From Archangium violaceum Cb vi76 (GTDB lineage: Bacteria; Myxococcota; Myxococcia; Myxococcales; Myxococcaceae): 64,000 nucleotides of DNA. The position numbers and the translations under genes are program-made. The notes below the pieces were generated by a model that saw only the letters and a program-made list of their open reading frames with translations, searched no databases and was not told the DNA's origin. Positions 50,974 to 60,263 of this stretch are shown in pieces (the first letter of the stretch is position 1; each line of letters starts with the position of its first letter). The DNA lies in contig NZ_JPMI01000378.1 of NCBI RefSeq assembly GCF_000733295.1, positions 62,001 through 126,000 of the forward strand, in the 5' to 3' direction.

Positions 50974-52350
50974 TCAGGGCCCGTCTTCGTCGAACAGGTC
51001 GCCCGGGTCGTTCTGCCACCGGGCGAGCTGTTCCAGGGTGGGAAAGCCCGTCACCCGGTAGCGCTCGGGGTACAGGCCCTCCACCGGCGCGAGCAACTGC
51101 CCGGCCACCCGCGATACCTCTTCCCAGCGGGCGATGCCCACTGGCGGGGCCTCCGGGCCGAGCGCCGGGTCCATGAAGAAGATGACCTCGGCGCGCGGAA
51201 GGACGGCATCCACGCCCTTGAGCCAGACAGCGTAGCTGAGGCTGCGCCCGCGCTCGTCCTGGTACGGGGTGAAGGCGGCCACGAAGAGGTCCACACCTTT
51301 CTCCTCGTAGAACTTCTCCAGTTGCTGCGTCTGCTCGTCGTAGTCGCGCGCCCGGGTGAAGAGCTCCAGCTTGCGGAAGTCCCCCCAGGCGTTGCTGAGC
51401 CGCTCCGGCATGAAGGGCACCCAGCCCGCGGGCGTGAGGCGCATGGCCCGGCCATCCAGCGCGCGCGGGGCCATCACCGCCTTCAGGGTCAGGGCGGCCA
51501 CCTGGTTCAGTCCGTCCTCGTCCTCGGAGCCGGTGATGAGGAGCAGGTCGCGATGGGGCACGAGCACCACCGGCGTCCCCTTCACCGGGCAGCGGCGCAC
51601 CACCTCGTCGAGCAGCATGCGCGAGGCCGCGTAGCTGTCCTCCCAGGGGGCCTTGCAGGTGCCGGGAGCGAGCTGCTCGAGGGGCTCGGTGCTGCGCGAG
51701 CGCAGGTTCTCCACGGCCATGCCGAGCGCCTGCTCGAAGGAGACGCCCCAGCGCGTCAGCTCGTCGGGCCCGAGGTAGCGCAGGGTGTCCGGTCCGTCGA
51801 AGGCCAGCCCCACGCCGAGAAAACCTCCCAACGGTTTCCACACGATGGGCGGCGACTTGCCCGGCGGGCCCTGCATCACCAGCCGGAGCTGCTCGAAGAA
51901 GGTGCGGCTGCGCACCACTGGCAGCAGGTTCGGCCGCGCCTCGGCGAGCGTCGCCGGCAGGCCCGGCATGCTCCGCACGCGGGTGATTCGAGTGAAGACC
52001 TCGTCCTGCCCCTCTGGCGGCACGGCGTGGTACTCGTCGAAGAAGTTGGCCAGGAACACCGTGGTCCCGTCCTTGTCCCCCAGCCGCAGCAGGAAGCCTT
52101 CGGCGTCGTAGTGGATGGGGCGTGTCTCGCCGGAGGCGCGCAGGGCCTCCATGGCCCGCCGGGCGAAGGCATCCCGCTCCGCCTGCTCCTGCTCGGGGGA
52201 TGTCTCCTCCTGCCCCTCGGCGTGCTCCGAGAGCCGCGCCTCGGTGGCCCGCGCCTCCGGAGTGGACGCGCGCAGGGGCGCCGCGCACCCGCCCAGTGCC
52301 ACGCTGCCCACGAGCGCCAGCCCCACGAGTCTCCGTGTCGTCCTCATCAT
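50974..52350 (-). CDS. DUF1444-like lipoprotein
   Basis: The 458-residue product starts with a lipoprotein signal (GLALVGSVALGGC). Its middle shows the DUF1444-like order of strands and helices (TRWGVSFEQALGMAVENLRSR, then VVLVPHRDLLLITGSED). The assignment is by pattern and is tentative. ATG 52350 overlaps the stop of the upstream phosphoesterase gene by ATGA, so the two are translationally coupled. Role unknown. Confidence 0.65.
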   Translation of the reverse strand: MMRTTRRLVGLALVGSVALGGCAAPLRASTPEARATEARLSEHAEGQEETSPEQEQAERDAFARRAMEALRASGETRPIHYDAEGFLLRLGDKDGTTVFLANFFDEYHAVPPEGQDEVFTRITRVRSMPGLPATLAEARPNLLPVVRSRTFFEQLRLVMQGPPGKSPPIVWKPLGGFLGVGLAFDGPDTLRYLGPDELTRWGVSFEQALGMAVENLRSRSTEPLEQLAPGTCKAPWEDSYAASRMLLDEVVRRCPVKGTPVVLVPHRDLLLITGSEDEDGLNQVAALTLKAVMAPRALDGRAMRLTPAGWVPFMPERLSNAWGDFRKLELFTRARDYDEQTQQLEKFYEEKGVDLFVAAFTPYQDERGRSLSYAVWLKGVDAVLPRAEVIFFMDPALGPEAPPVGIARWEEVSRVAGQLLAPVEGLYPERYRVTGFPTLEQLARWQNDPGDLFDEDGP

Positions 52351-53525
52351 CCCTGTCCTTCCTGGTGCTCGTGGCCGAGCGGCCGTGCCGGTGCGCGGGC
52401 ATCGAGCTCGAGGAGCTCGAAGGACTCCAGGGGCGACTCGCGCATGCCGCCGTCGGTGAAGATGAGCACCGCCTCGCCGGGACCGGTGGGCGGTGGGGTG
52501 CCGAGGCTGTACCGGAGCGAGGTGCCGTCGGTGACGAGGTAGCGCAGCACACCGTCCCGGGTGCCCTCGCGGGGCATCGCGAGCAGCTCGCGGGTGCGCT
52601 TGTCGCGCGTGTGGCCCACCACCTGGGTGAGGCCGGGCGGGAGCTGGTGCGGGTCGAACCGGCGCCGGGGCGTGGCGGCACGGTGGGCGGCGTCCTGGGG
52701 GAGCAGGCTGGGGCGGTGGTAGAAGATGCCGCGTCCCTCGCCGTACGTGGCGCTGCCGGGTTGGTACAGCCCGGGCATGGAGAAGGGCCCCTCCTTCCAG
52801 GCCGCCACCGCGGTGTCGAGCGCCCGGTTCAGCGCGTCCGCCACCGTGGGCGCGTGGGCCCATTGGGACTCGGGCAGCCCCACCACGCGCAGGTCCTCGC
52901 GCGTGACGCCCGCGTGCAGCACGAGCAGGTGTTCCGCCCCGGCGTGGGCCACCCGGAAGCGCCCGGCACGCAGCAGGTACGCCACCCAGTCGCGCTGCAC
53001 CTCGCGGAAGTTGCCGAAGTCGCGTGCCGCCAGCTCCACGTTGGGCAGCTCCGGGTAGCGGGTGAGGAAGTCGCGCTCGCGGGCCTCGTCGGTGTCCTCA
53101 CCCCGATAGATGCCGTCCGCCTCCGCCTGGGCGGCGGCGAAGCGCGCGTCGGTGAAGCCGGCGAGCTCGCCCACGCGCCCCAGGTCGTGGTTGCCCAGCA
53201 GCAGCACCGCCTGGTCCGCCGGGTGCGCGGCCATCCACGCCACCAGTTGCAGCGCGCTCCTGGCCACCTCCTCGCGCTCGGTGGGCCTGCCCCAGTCGAA
53301 GTGGTCCCCCACCGAGAGCAGCCGCACCTCGGGCCGCAGCCACCCCTCCGGGCCGAGCAGGCCATGACGGTCGAGGATGGCGAGGAAGCGGGTGAAGTCC
53401 GCCTGCGGGTCCCCCATGGCGAAACGCCGGGTGCGGTGCTGGCCATCGGGCGGTGTGGAGTGGGGACCACGGCGGACGGCCTCGGCGGCGCGGGCGAGGG
53501 CGGACTGGACGAGGGGCGTGCTCAC
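52347..53525 (-). CDS. Calcineurin-like metallophosphoesterase
   Basis: The 392-residue soluble protein has the metallophosphoesterase motifs in order: AMGDPQAD (GDxH-like, the His replaced by Gln), LSVGDHFDWG (GDxxD), LLLGNHD (GNHD/E), and later histidines in LLVLHAG and VVGHTRDK. These bind two metals in phosphatases and nucleotidases of this superfamily. The Gln at the first motif may weaken one ligand. Start is GTG 53525. It is coupled to the DUF1444-like gene downstream. Confidence 0.82.
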   Translation of the reverse strand: MSTPLVQSALARAAEAVRRGPHSTPPDGQHRTRRFAMGDPQADFTRFLAILDRHGLLGPEGWLRPEVRLLSVGDHFDWGRPTEREEVARSALQLVAWMAAHPADQAVLLLGNHDLGRVGELAGFTDARFAAAQAEADGIYRGEDTDEARERDFLTRYPELPNVELAARDFGNFREVQRDWVAYLLRAGRFRVAHAGAEHLLVLHAGVTREDLRVVGLPESQWAHAPTVADALNRALDTAVAAWKEGPFSMPGLYQPGSATYGEGRGIFYHRPSLLPQDAAHRAATPRRRFDPHQLPPGLTQVVGHTRDKRTRELLAMPREGTRDGVLRYLVTDGTSLRYSLGTPPPTGPGEAVLIFTDGGMRESPLESFELLELDARAPARPLGHEHQEGQG

Positions 53526-53575
53526 GGCCCCATCCTAGTCCCGCCCGCGAGCCGGTGCCCGGTTGCCCGCCCGGA

Positions 53576-54769
53576 TCAGGAGGCCAGGAAGCACTTGGCG
53601 ATGAGCGCCGAGCGGCTCTCCACCTGCGCCTTGGCGAGGATGCGGGTGACGTGCACCTCCACGGTCCGCTCCGCGCAGCCCAGGTGCAGGGCGATGGCCT
53701 TGTTGGACTCACCGCGCACGAGCCTGCCGAGCACCTCCATCTCCCGGGCCGTGAGTCCCCAGCCGGAGCTGAGCGTGTGCACGCGGGCGAGGGCCTGCTG
53801 GGGCTCGTTCTGGATGATGGCCAGGTAGTGCGCGGGGGCGCCGGTGAGGCGCAACGGGGAGAAGGTCAGCTCCGTTCCTATCGGCTCGCCCTTCAGGTGC
53901 CTCTTCAGGGCCTCCGCCACCCGTCCGGAGTCCTGCTCGAGCCGGGCCCGCCCCAGGCTGTTGGCGAACGCCACGCGGCCGGTGGACGTCACCACGTACG
54001 CCGCCTGGCCCAGCGCCTCCAGTGCCGCCTCGAGCGCCGCGTGGAGCATTCCCCCTTCGCGCAAGCGCGCGTCCAGCGCCAGCCTGCGCTGCATCGACGG
54101 AATGAGCTCGCGCAGCAGACGCAGCTCCCGCGAACTGAAGGGCTCCGAGCGCATCGCGCCCACCCACCCCAGCAGGGCCGGTCCTTCACAGACGAGCACG
54201 CGCAGGAACATCATCCGTTCCAGTCCGTACTCCTGGAGGACTCCACCCATGGAGGCGCGCACCTGGGCCTGGAGCCGTGCCTGCTCCTCCATGGGGACTC
54301 CGAGCGTCTTCCAGAGGGTGAACCGGTCGTCCCTCGGGGGCGCGGGGGGGGCCGTCTCCTCCATCCCGGGCGCGTGGAACTGCAGCTCCCGGTTGCGTTG
54401 GGAGGGTTGGGGGTTGGCGGGATTGAAGTACCCCCAGGGATCTCTCCGCGTTCCGACGAAGCCATCCAGTGACGCGTGGGCTACCCGCGGCTCCAGGGAG
54501 AAGCCGGAGTAATTCAGGAAGCTCAACTGGTAGCGCTCGGGCCCGATGTCCACGCCATACGCGAGGCTGCGCTCCGCGCGCAGCGCTTCCCGCAGGGCCT
54601 CCACCAGGGCGGGCAGGACGTCCACCCCCGGCTCGACAAGGTCGAGCCGGGCCCGCAGGTCCTCTAACAATCGCTGATCCTGCGAATCCAATGGTTCCAA
54701 GCTAAAACGGACTATAGGCGGCGCGGCTGGAATGCCAAGAACACCTTTCAATGACGCGAAGAGTTGCAC
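53576..54769 (-). CDS. LuxR-type transcriptional regulator with sensory N-terminus
   Basis: The 397-residue protein ends in a LuxR/GerE helix-turn-helix (LTAREMEVLGRLVRGESNKAIALHLGCAERTVEVHVTRILAKAQV). The first 230 residues contain a GAF-like region (VGAMRSEPFSSRELRLLRELIPSMQRRL), then a PAS-like segment (ALGQAAYVVTSTGRVAFANSLGRA) at about 255-335. It probably binds a small ligand or senses a cue through these domains. GTG 54769 is the longest start. A possible promoter at 54712-54738 lies inside the first codons, so TTG 54700 may be the real start. No receiver domain is present. Confidence 0.82.
   Translation of the reverse strand: MQLFASLKGVLGIPAAPPIVRFSLEPLDSQDQRLLEDLRARLDLVEPGVDVLPALVEALREALRAERSLAYGVDIGPERYQLSFLNYSGFSLEPRVAHASLDGFVGTRRDPWGYFNPANPQPSQRNRELQFHAPGMEETAPPAPPRDDRFTLWKTLGVPMEEQARLQAQVRASMGGVLQEYGLERMMFLRVLVCEGPALLGWVGAMRSEPFSSRELRLLRELIPSMQRRLALDARLREGGMLHAALEAALEALGQAAYVVTSTGRVAFANSLGRARLEQDSGRVAEALKRHLKGEPIGTELTFSPLRLTGAPAHYLAIIQNEPQQALARVHTLSSGWGLTAREMEVLGRLVRGESNKAIALHLGCAERTVEVHVTRILAKAQVESRSALIAKCFLAS
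54712..54738 (-). promoter_or_regulatory. Possible sigma70-type promoter of the LuxR-type gene
   Basis: On the reverse strand TTGGCA (54738-54733) and TATAGT (54717-54712) are good -35 and -10 elements, but only 15 bases apart. If used, transcription would start near 54705, just before an in-frame TTG at 54700. This would remove the first 23 residues of the long reading frame. Confidence 0.3.
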
Positions 54770-54826
54770 TCGCGGTGGGAGTTTCTAAGGGATTTCCCGC
54801 ATGGAATTGGGACACGCAGTCGCAGG

Positions 54827-54872
54827 GCCACGTGACCCGGTTCCGAGGATGTCACAGGCCGGGTCACGTGGC
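54827..54872 (-). terminator. Long perfect hairpin after the small membrane protein gene
   Basis: GCCACGTGACCCGG (54827-54840) and CCGGGTCACGTGGC (54859-54872) are perfect 14-base inverted arms around an 18-base loop, eight bases after the stop of the gene at 54881. There is no U-tract. It probably protects or ends that transcript and insulates the LuxR-type gene. Confidence 0.6.
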
Positions 54873-54880
54873 TCGTACGG

Positions 54881-55429
54881 CTAGCCCGCGGTGATTTCAC
54901 GCCGGATGAAACGCCGCCGGTCCGCCTCGGGGCGCGAGTAGACGCCCGCCGCCGCGCCAATGAACGTGCCGAGCACGTGGAGCGCGGTCCACCGCCAGAA
55001 GCCAAGGCCATACATGAAATAGAGGAGGTCCGGCGTGTCGAAGCCGTAGAAGAAGGCGATGGTGGCCGGCACCGCCACCGATGTCAGGGCCGCCGCCACG
55101 AACGCGCGCTTCCACGTCCTGGCGAAGAAGCCTCCGAAGACGCCGCCCAGCATGCCGTTGAGGAAGGGCATCCAGAAGGTGATGAGGCTCACGAACACCA
55201 TGGTGAAGGTGCCGATGACCTGGCCCCGGTTCTTGAGGACGAGGCCCTCGGTGGGCGTCTCGCGCACCAGGACCTCGTGGTAGCCGGTTTCCTCGATGTC
55301 GGGCAGGGGCTCGGCGGCGGTGGTGCGGACCTCACGGCCTCCCAGCAGACCCCGCTCGCACTGGCCGTCCTCGAGGACCTCGCGGCGCGTCTTGGGTTTG
55401 GGATTCTGGGGATCGATGAACTCGGACAT
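54881..55429 (-). CDS. Small inner-membrane protein of unknown function
   Basis: The 182-residue protein has a polar N-terminal half (about 1-75, ending VLKNRGQ). Four hydrophobic segments follow: IGTFTMVFVSLITFWMPFL, LGGVFGGFFA, FVAAALTSVAVPATIAFFYG and WTALHVLGTFIGAAAGVYS. The Gly-rich second segment resembles glycine-zipper helices. I do not recognise the family. ATG 55429 is preferred because longer frames run into non-coding-like sequence. Confidence 0.65.
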   Translation of the reverse strand: MSEFIDPQNPKPKTRREVLEDGQCERGLLGGREVRTTAAEPLPDIEETGYHEVLVRETPTEGLVLKNRGQVIGTFTMVFVSLITFWMPFLNGMLGGVFGGFFARTWKRAFVAAALTSVAVPATIAFFYGFDTPDLLYFMYGLGFWRWTALHVLGTFIGAAAGVYSRPEADRRRFIRREITAG

Positions 55430-55625
55430 GCGTGCTCTCCCGGTGGGTGGAGGCGGAAGGCTCCGCCGGTGGTACTGCCGTTGAAGATGTGGCATCCCGG
55501 GGCGGGAGACAGGGGAGGCCGCCCCATGGGAGGGCAGGCGGGCGGGCGTGACGGGACTTGGCGGCGGGAGGTTGGCCGGTATGCTGCGCCTCCCTCGTGC
55601 CCCTGTCTGGCCGGATGGAGTCTTC

Positions 55626-56042
55626 ATGCGTTCGATGCGTCCCCTGCTGTGCGTTGCCCTGTTGTCCTTCGGTCCTCTGTCGGCCTGCGCGCTGCGCCCG
55701 TACTACCGGCAGGTCCTGCCGCCCGACATGTCCGCGATGAAGCCCGCGGCGGCCGCGGGCCAGGGCGAGGCGGTGCTGCTGCGGGTGGTGGAGCCGGGGA
55801 CGGAGCGGCCCATTCCGGGCTCGCGCGTCATCCTGACCATGAACCGGGGGGCACGCGTGTCGCTGGTGAGTGACCAGGAGGGGCTGGTGCGGATGCCGGT
55901 GACGCCGGAGCTGCTCGCGGAGAATCCGCTGGTGGAGGTGGTGCTGCCCCCGGGAGTGCAAGGCTACGCGTTCCAGCCGGTGAAGCAGGAGCCCGAGGCC
56001 GCACCCGCGGGCGAGTCGGTGCCGCAGCCGACCCAGGATTGA
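55626..56042 (+). CDS. Small lipoprotein
   Basis: The 138-residue product has a lipoprotein signal (LLCVALLSFGPLSAC). A beta-rich core follows (AVLLRVVEPGTERPIPGSRVILTMNRGARVSLVSDQEGLVRMPVTPELL) that looks like a carboxypeptidase-regulatory-like or transthyretin-type fold. GGAG six bases before ATG 55626 sets the start. It lies 16 bases before the next lipoprotein gene and is probably cotranscribed with it. Confidence 0.72.
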   Translation: MRSMRPLLCVALLSFGPLSACALRPYYRQVLPPDMSAMKPAAAAGQGEAVLLRVVEPGTERPIPGSRVILTMNRGARVSLVSDQEGLVRMPVTPELLAENPLVEVVLPPGVQGYAFQPVKQEPEAAPAGESVPQPTQD

Positions 56043-56058
56043 TGTAGGCTCCGCGTCC

Positions 56059-58593
56059 ATGCGTCATGCGTGGATTGCCGGATGCCTGCTGCTGCTCACC
56101 GCCTGTTCGAACAAGGTCACGGACAGCGCGGTGGCCCTCACGGTCAAGTACCCGGGCTACACCCCCTTGTGCCTTCGGGTGACCGCCCTGGATGCGGCGG
56201 CCCCGGAGCGCCGGAGTGAGGAGCTCATCCTCCAAGCCAAGCTGGCCACGGACGAGGACCGGACGCTCGTCCTCGCCGTGTACCGGGAGAAGAGCTGGAG
56301 TCCGCAGCTGCAGGCCGAGGTGGCCTCCTACGACACGGCGGACTGCTCGGGCGAGGCCATCGAGACGCGCCAGCTGGCCTCGGCGGTGACGCTGCCCGCC
56401 AAGGGCTCCGTGCCGGCGGCGCTCGAACTTCTGGCGCGGGATGTGGACAAGGACGGTCATCCCGCCCGCGTGCCGGGGGACAGCGCCATCCGGGGCTCGG
56501 ACTGCGACGATGGCAAGGACACCGTGCACCCGGGCGCCACGGCGGTGTGCGACGGGGCGGCCAACCTCGCCACGGACTGGAACTGCGACGGCAAGCTGGA
56601 CTGCAACGGCGGAGGTTGCACGGGCGATGAGATGTGCGGCTCGGGCTTCTGCGTGGAGGGGATCTGCTGCAACAGCGCCTGCGATGCGCCGCCGTCGCAG
56701 TGCCAGGGCGTGGGGGTGTGCAGCACGGGCACCTGCGCGTATCCCGTCAACACCGGCGCTTCCTGTGATGACGGGAGCCAGTGCACCAGCGGCGATACGT
56801 GCAATGCCAGCGGGACGTGCACGGGCACGCCAGCGGTGATGTGCAACACGCCGCCGGGTCAGTGCCACGCGGCGGCGGGTACCTGTGTGCCCTCGACGGG
56901 CGAGTGCGAGTACGCGCCTCTCCCCGCCACGGCCTCCTGCGACGATGGGAAGGCGTGCACCCTCGATAACAAGTGCGATGGCAACGGGACGTGCGGGGCG
57001 GGCACGCCGAAGACGTGCAACACGCCGCCGGGTCAGTGCCGAGAGGGGACCGGCACCTGCGAGGAGCCGACGGGCGACTGCAACTACGCGCTCAAGCCCG
57101 CCGATTCGGACTGCGAGGATGGGAGCCTGTGCACCCTCGGCGACAAGTGCGATGTCAGCGGGACATGCATGGCGGGCACGCCGAAGACGTGCGACATGCC
57201 GCCGAGTCAGTGCCATGTGGGCACGTGCGAGCCCTCTTCGGGCTCGTGCAACTACTCGCCCAAGCCTCCGGCTACGGCCTGTGAGGACGGCAAGGACTGC
57301 ACGTCGGACGCGTGCGATGGCATGGGGACCTGCGTCAGCACGCTCAACTGCTCTCCTCCGAGCATCTGCAAGAAGGCCCTCGAAATGTGTACCGGTGATG
57401 GCAAGTGCCAGTTCGAGGTGGACTCCACGCAGGTGGGGAAGATCTGCCGCGAGGGAGGAAGGTCGGGAACGTGCCAGGCGGATGGGGAGTGCCAGCCGCT
57501 CCAGTTCAGCTACACCGTCACGAACAACTTCGACCCGGTGGCCATCTCGTCCGAGACCATTGCCGACCTGGACATCACGTGTGGTGCCACCTTCGACTCC
57601 TCGGGGACGCCGACGTGGACGTTCGCTCCGGACTGCAGCTTCACGCCGCCCACGCATGTGGTGACGGGTGCCGACGTCGTGGTGATTCCGGTCCGGAACC
57701 TCACCGTGAGTCTCCCCCTGCGCGTGGTGGGCTCGAGGCCGGTCGTTCTGGCGGTGTATGGCGATGCCACGCTGGGCAACGAGGTCCTGGCCCACTCGGC
57801 GCGTGCCGAGTCGCGGCGAGGGGCGGGGAGCGGGGTGGAGTGCACGGGACGGATGGGCGGCGCGGGAGAGCTCAGCGGTGATGATGGAGGAGGCGGCGGA
57901 GGAGGCGGCCTCGCGACGACTGGAGGCCTGGGAGGCGCCAACGACGGTGGCAACGGGCCGGGCTCGAGGGGGAGCGCTCTGTCGACGAGTGGTTTCGTTC
58001 CGCTGGTGGGAGGCTGCCAGGGTGGAACGGGCGGCGGTATCGCGGACACGGCCCCGGGTGTGGGAGGCCAGGGCGGTGGGGCGTTGCAGCTCTCCGTGGC
58101 GGGCACGCTGACGCTGAAGAGCCTGGTGAGCGTGAGTGGCGCAGGAGGAGGCGGTGGTGATTCCAACACCGTCAACAACGCGGTGGGCGGTGGCGGTGGC
58201 GGTAGTGGTGGAATGCTGGTGCTCGAGGCCGGGACTCTCGTGATCGAGGACTCCGCGCGGGTCACCGCGAATGGCGGCTCGGGCGGTGAAGGTTCCGATG
58301 CCCAGGGCGGAACGCGGTCTCCGGGCGTCGCGGGAATGGATGGGAGTCTCGTGGACGCCTCCACGGTGGCGGGCGGTGACGGCGGCGCGGCCAACGGAGG
58401 TGGGGGAGGCTTCGGTGCGGCGGGAATGTTTGGTCCTGGCGATGGTATCGCGGGGACGGGCTCTGGCGGCACGCATGGCGCCGGAGGCGGTGGCGGTGGT
58501 GCCGCCGGCCGCATCCTCCTGCGTAGCGTGAGTTGCCCCTCCATTCCCTCGGGAGCCATCATCAGCCCGATGACATCTCCCACCTGCCCTTGA
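56059..58593 (+). CDS. Large lipoprotein with Cys-rich repeats and Gly-rich C-terminus
   Basis: The 844-residue product has a lipoprotein signal (WIAGCLLLLTAC). An N-terminal beta domain leads to a calcium-loop-like segment (DVDKDGHPARVPGD). Residues about 190-470 hold tandem repeats of roughly 40 residues with regular cysteines (CNTPPGQCHAAAGTC, CDDGKACTLDNKCDGNGTC, CNTPPGQCREGTGTC). From about 585 to the end come Gly-rich runs (GDDGGGGGGGG, GGGGGGSGGM) broken by beta strands such as GALQLSVAGTLTLKSLVSVSG, suggesting a beta-helix or parallel stack. It is probably exposed on the cell surface. Such proteins are common in myxobacteria but no function is established. Confidence 0.8.
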   Translation: MRHAWIAGCLLLLTACSNKVTDSAVALTVKYPGYTPLCLRVTALDAAAPERRSEELILQAKLATDEDRTLVLAVYREKSWSPQLQAEVASYDTADCSGEAIETRQLASAVTLPAKGSVPAALELLARDVDKDGHPARVPGDSAIRGSDCDDGKDTVHPGATAVCDGAANLATDWNCDGKLDCNGGGCTGDEMCGSGFCVEGICCNSACDAPPSQCQGVGVCSTGTCAYPVNTGASCDDGSQCTSGDTCNASGTCTGTPAVMCNTPPGQCHAAAGTCVPSTGECEYAPLPATASCDDGKACTLDNKCDGNGTCGAGTPKTCNTPPGQCREGTGTCEEPTGDCNYALKPADSDCEDGSLCTLGDKCDVSGTCMAGTPKTCDMPPSQCHVGTCEPSSGSCNYSPKPPATACEDGKDCTSDACDGMGTCVSTLNCSPPSICKKALEMCTGDGKCQFEVDSTQVGKICREGGRSGTCQADGECQPLQFSYTVTNNFDPVAISSETIADLDITCGATFDSSGTPTWTFAPDCSFTPPTHVVTGADVVVIPVRNLTVSLPLRVVGSRPVVLAVYGDATLGNEVLAHSARAESRRGAGSGVECTGRMGGAGELSGDDGGGGGGGGLATTGGLGGANDGGNGPGSRGSALSTSGFVPLVGGCQGGTGGGIADTAPGVGGQGGGALQLSVAGTLTLKSLVSVSGAGGGGGDSNTVNNAVGGGGGGSGGMLVLEAGTLVIEDSARVTANGGSGGEGSDAQGGTRSPGVAGMDGSLVDASTVAGGDGGAANGGGGGFGAAGMFGPGDGIAGTGSGGTHGAGGGGGGAAGRILLRSVSCPSIPSGAIISPMTSPTCP

Positions 58594-58677
58594 GGGGCGG
58601 GCCACCGCGAATCCTGGAGCGGCCCGTCCGCCGGGCCTATGGTGTGGAGCGTCTCCCCAAGGAACGGAGCGCTCCAC

Positions 58678-59619
58678 ATGAAGAAGCTTCTCATCGCCGC
58701 GTTGTGGGTGGTGCCCGGCGTGGCGTCCGCGCAGTTCGACGAGGCCACGCTCGCGAAGACTCCGGTGAAGTCCTCACCGGTGGCGGGCAACGTGCACATC
58801 TTCGAGGGCGCGGGCGGCAACATCGGCGTCTCGGCGGGCCCGGACGGCATCCTCATCGTGGATGACCAGTTCGCCCCGCTGGTGCCGAAGATTCGCGCGG
58901 CGCTCGGGAAGCTGACCAGGGGCAAGGACAAGACGCCCGAGTACGTGCTGAACACGCACTGGCACTTCGACCACACGGGCGGCAACGCCCTCTTCGGCCG
59001 CGAGGGCACCATCGTGGCCCACAAGCACGTGCGCACGCGGCTGATGAACGGGCTGGAGAGCGCGGCGATGGGCATCAAGATTCCTCCCGCGCCCAAGGAG
59101 GCGCTGCCGGTCATCACCTATGACCAGGGCATCTCCATCTTCTTCAACGGCGAGGAGATCCAGGTGACGCACCTGCCGTCGGGCCACACGGATGGCGACA
59201 GCATGGTGTACTTCACCCAGTCCAACGTGCTGCACCTGGGAGACCAGTTCACCGGGGACAAGTACCCGTTCATCGACCTGGAGAGCGGTGGCTCGTTGGA
59301 GGGCTACCTGCGCAACGTGGAGCGGGTGCTGCGGACGCTGCCGGCCGGGGTGAAGATCATCCCGGGCCACGGTGCGGTGTCGGGGCGCCAGGAGCTCGAG
59401 ACCTTCGCGCAGATGCTGCGCGACACGGTGGAGCTGGTGAAGGGGAAGCAGGCCGCGGGCAAGACGCTCGAGCAGGTGAAGGCCGAGGGCATGCCCGAGA
59501 AGTACAAGAGCTGGGGTGACGGCTTCCTCAAGCCGGAGCAGTGGCTCACGGTCGCGTACCAGAGCCTGAGCGGGCAGAAGCCGGAGCCGGCGAAGAAGCC
59601 GGAGGCGCCGAAGAAGTAG
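58678..59619 (+). CDS. Secreted MBL-fold metallo-hydrolase
   Basis: The 313-residue protein has a signal peptide (LLIAALWVVPGVASA) and a full metallo-beta-lactamase zinc site: HWHFDHTGG near residue 101, the third-ligand His in LPSGHTDGDSMVYF, Asp in LHLGDQFTGDKYPF and His in IIPGHGAVSG. The C-terminal 80 residues are charged helices ending in a Lys/Pro/Glu-rich tail. It resembles class B3-like or cyclase-type secreted hydrolases. The substrate is unknown and antibiotic hydrolysis should not be assumed. ATG 58678 is chosen because the signal peptide starts there. Confidence 0.85.
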   Translation: MKKLLIAALWVVPGVASAQFDEATLAKTPVKSSPVAGNVHIFEGAGGNIGVSAGPDGILIVDDQFAPLVPKIRAALGKLTRGKDKTPEYVLNTHWHFDHTGGNALFGREGTIVAHKHVRTRLMNGLESAAMGIKIPPAPKEALPVITYDQGISIFFNGEEIQVTHLPSGHTDGDSMVYFTQSNVLHLGDQFTGDKYPFIDLESGGSLEGYLRNVERVLRTLPAGVKIIPGHGAVSGRQELETFAQMLRDTVELVKGKQAAGKTLEQVKAEGMPEKYKSWGDGFLKPEQWLTVAYQSLSGQKPEPAKKPEAPKK

Positions 59620-59662
59620 GGCGCCCCGCTCCGAGTCCCTGGAGCCGCGGGAGCGTGGGGCC

Positions 59663-59679
59663 CGGATTGAATCAATCCG
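59663..59679. promoter_or_regulatory. Palindrome before the small exported protein gene
   Basis: CGGATTG-AAT-CAATCCG (59663-59679) is a perfect inverted repeat with seven-base arms, 44 bases after one stop codon and 47 bases before the next start. It could be an operator for the next gene or a weak terminator of the previous one. Confidence 0.4.
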
Positions 59680-59725
59680 CGGGGGCCTCGTCTGAAGGAG
59701 CAAGAACGATTGGGAGGATAAGACG

Positions 59726-60145
59726 ATGATGCTCCGGAACGGACTCTTCACCCTGGCTCTCTCCGCACTGCTCCTGGCTCCGGTGGCCGCTCGGGCCGAT
59801 GACTGGGGCCGGCACGACGCCTCTCCGGTGGGTCAGCCGTCCCAGGGCGGGAAGCACATCCTCCCCGGGGGGAGCTATCGCCCGGCGCCGCCTCCTCCGG
59901 CCCATCCCCCGCGCTCGAACCGGCCGCACCAGGCGGGCCGCTATGAGCTCCAAACGGTCCGGAAGTTCGTGCCGGGCCACTACGAGCGGGTCTGGGTCGA
60001 GCAGAACTGCAAGTACCGTCCCCGCCGCAACGTGACGAAGTGCGAGGGCGGCCACTACGCGCAGCGCTGGGTGGAGGGCTACTACCAGTCCGTGCAGGAG
60101 TGGGTCTGGGTTCCCTCGCACCGGGGTCCCTACGGCCGCGGCTGA
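59726..60145 (+). CDS. Small exported protein with aromatic repeat
   Basis: The 139-residue product has a signal peptide (LALSALLLAPVAARA) and a Pro/His-rich linker. Two related segments follow, GRYELQTVRKFVPGHYERVWV and GGHYAQRWVEGYYQSVQEWVWVP, with a Cys in each half (QNCKYR, TKCEGG). The repeated G-x-Y-x-x-x-W/V pattern is seen in small myxobacterial and other proteobacterial envelope proteins of unknown role. GGGAGGATAAG before ATG 59726 is a good ribosome binding site. Confidence 0.75.
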   Translation: MMLRNGLFTLALSALLLAPVAARADDWGRHDASPVGQPSQGGKHILPGGSYRPAPPPPAHPPRSNRPHQAGRYELQTVRKFVPGHYERVWVEQNCKYRPRRNVTKCEGGHYAQRWVEGYYQSVQEWVWVPSHRGPYGRG

Positions 60146-60263
60146 GACGCACGCCCGGTGGAAAAGCCACCCGGTTGCGAAGACGCGGTGGAGCCGCGGT
60201 CCGGCACCGGACAGGGGAGTCCGGGTCACGGACTGCCCCTGAGGCGGGAGCCGGGGTAGAGTC

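Noticed and set aside
56700-57350. Tandem Cys-rich repeats considered as a CRISPR-like or DNA repeat array
   Set aside because: The repeats are coding, imperfect at DNA level, of variable length, and lack spacer-repeat alternation. No CRISPR array or cas gene is seen in the window.
56457-58111. Pro-rich and Cys-rich open frames on both strands across the large lipoprotein gene
   Set aside because: They arise from the Gly-rich and Cys-rich codons read in other frames. The lipoprotein frame has a signal peptide and regular cysteine spacing.
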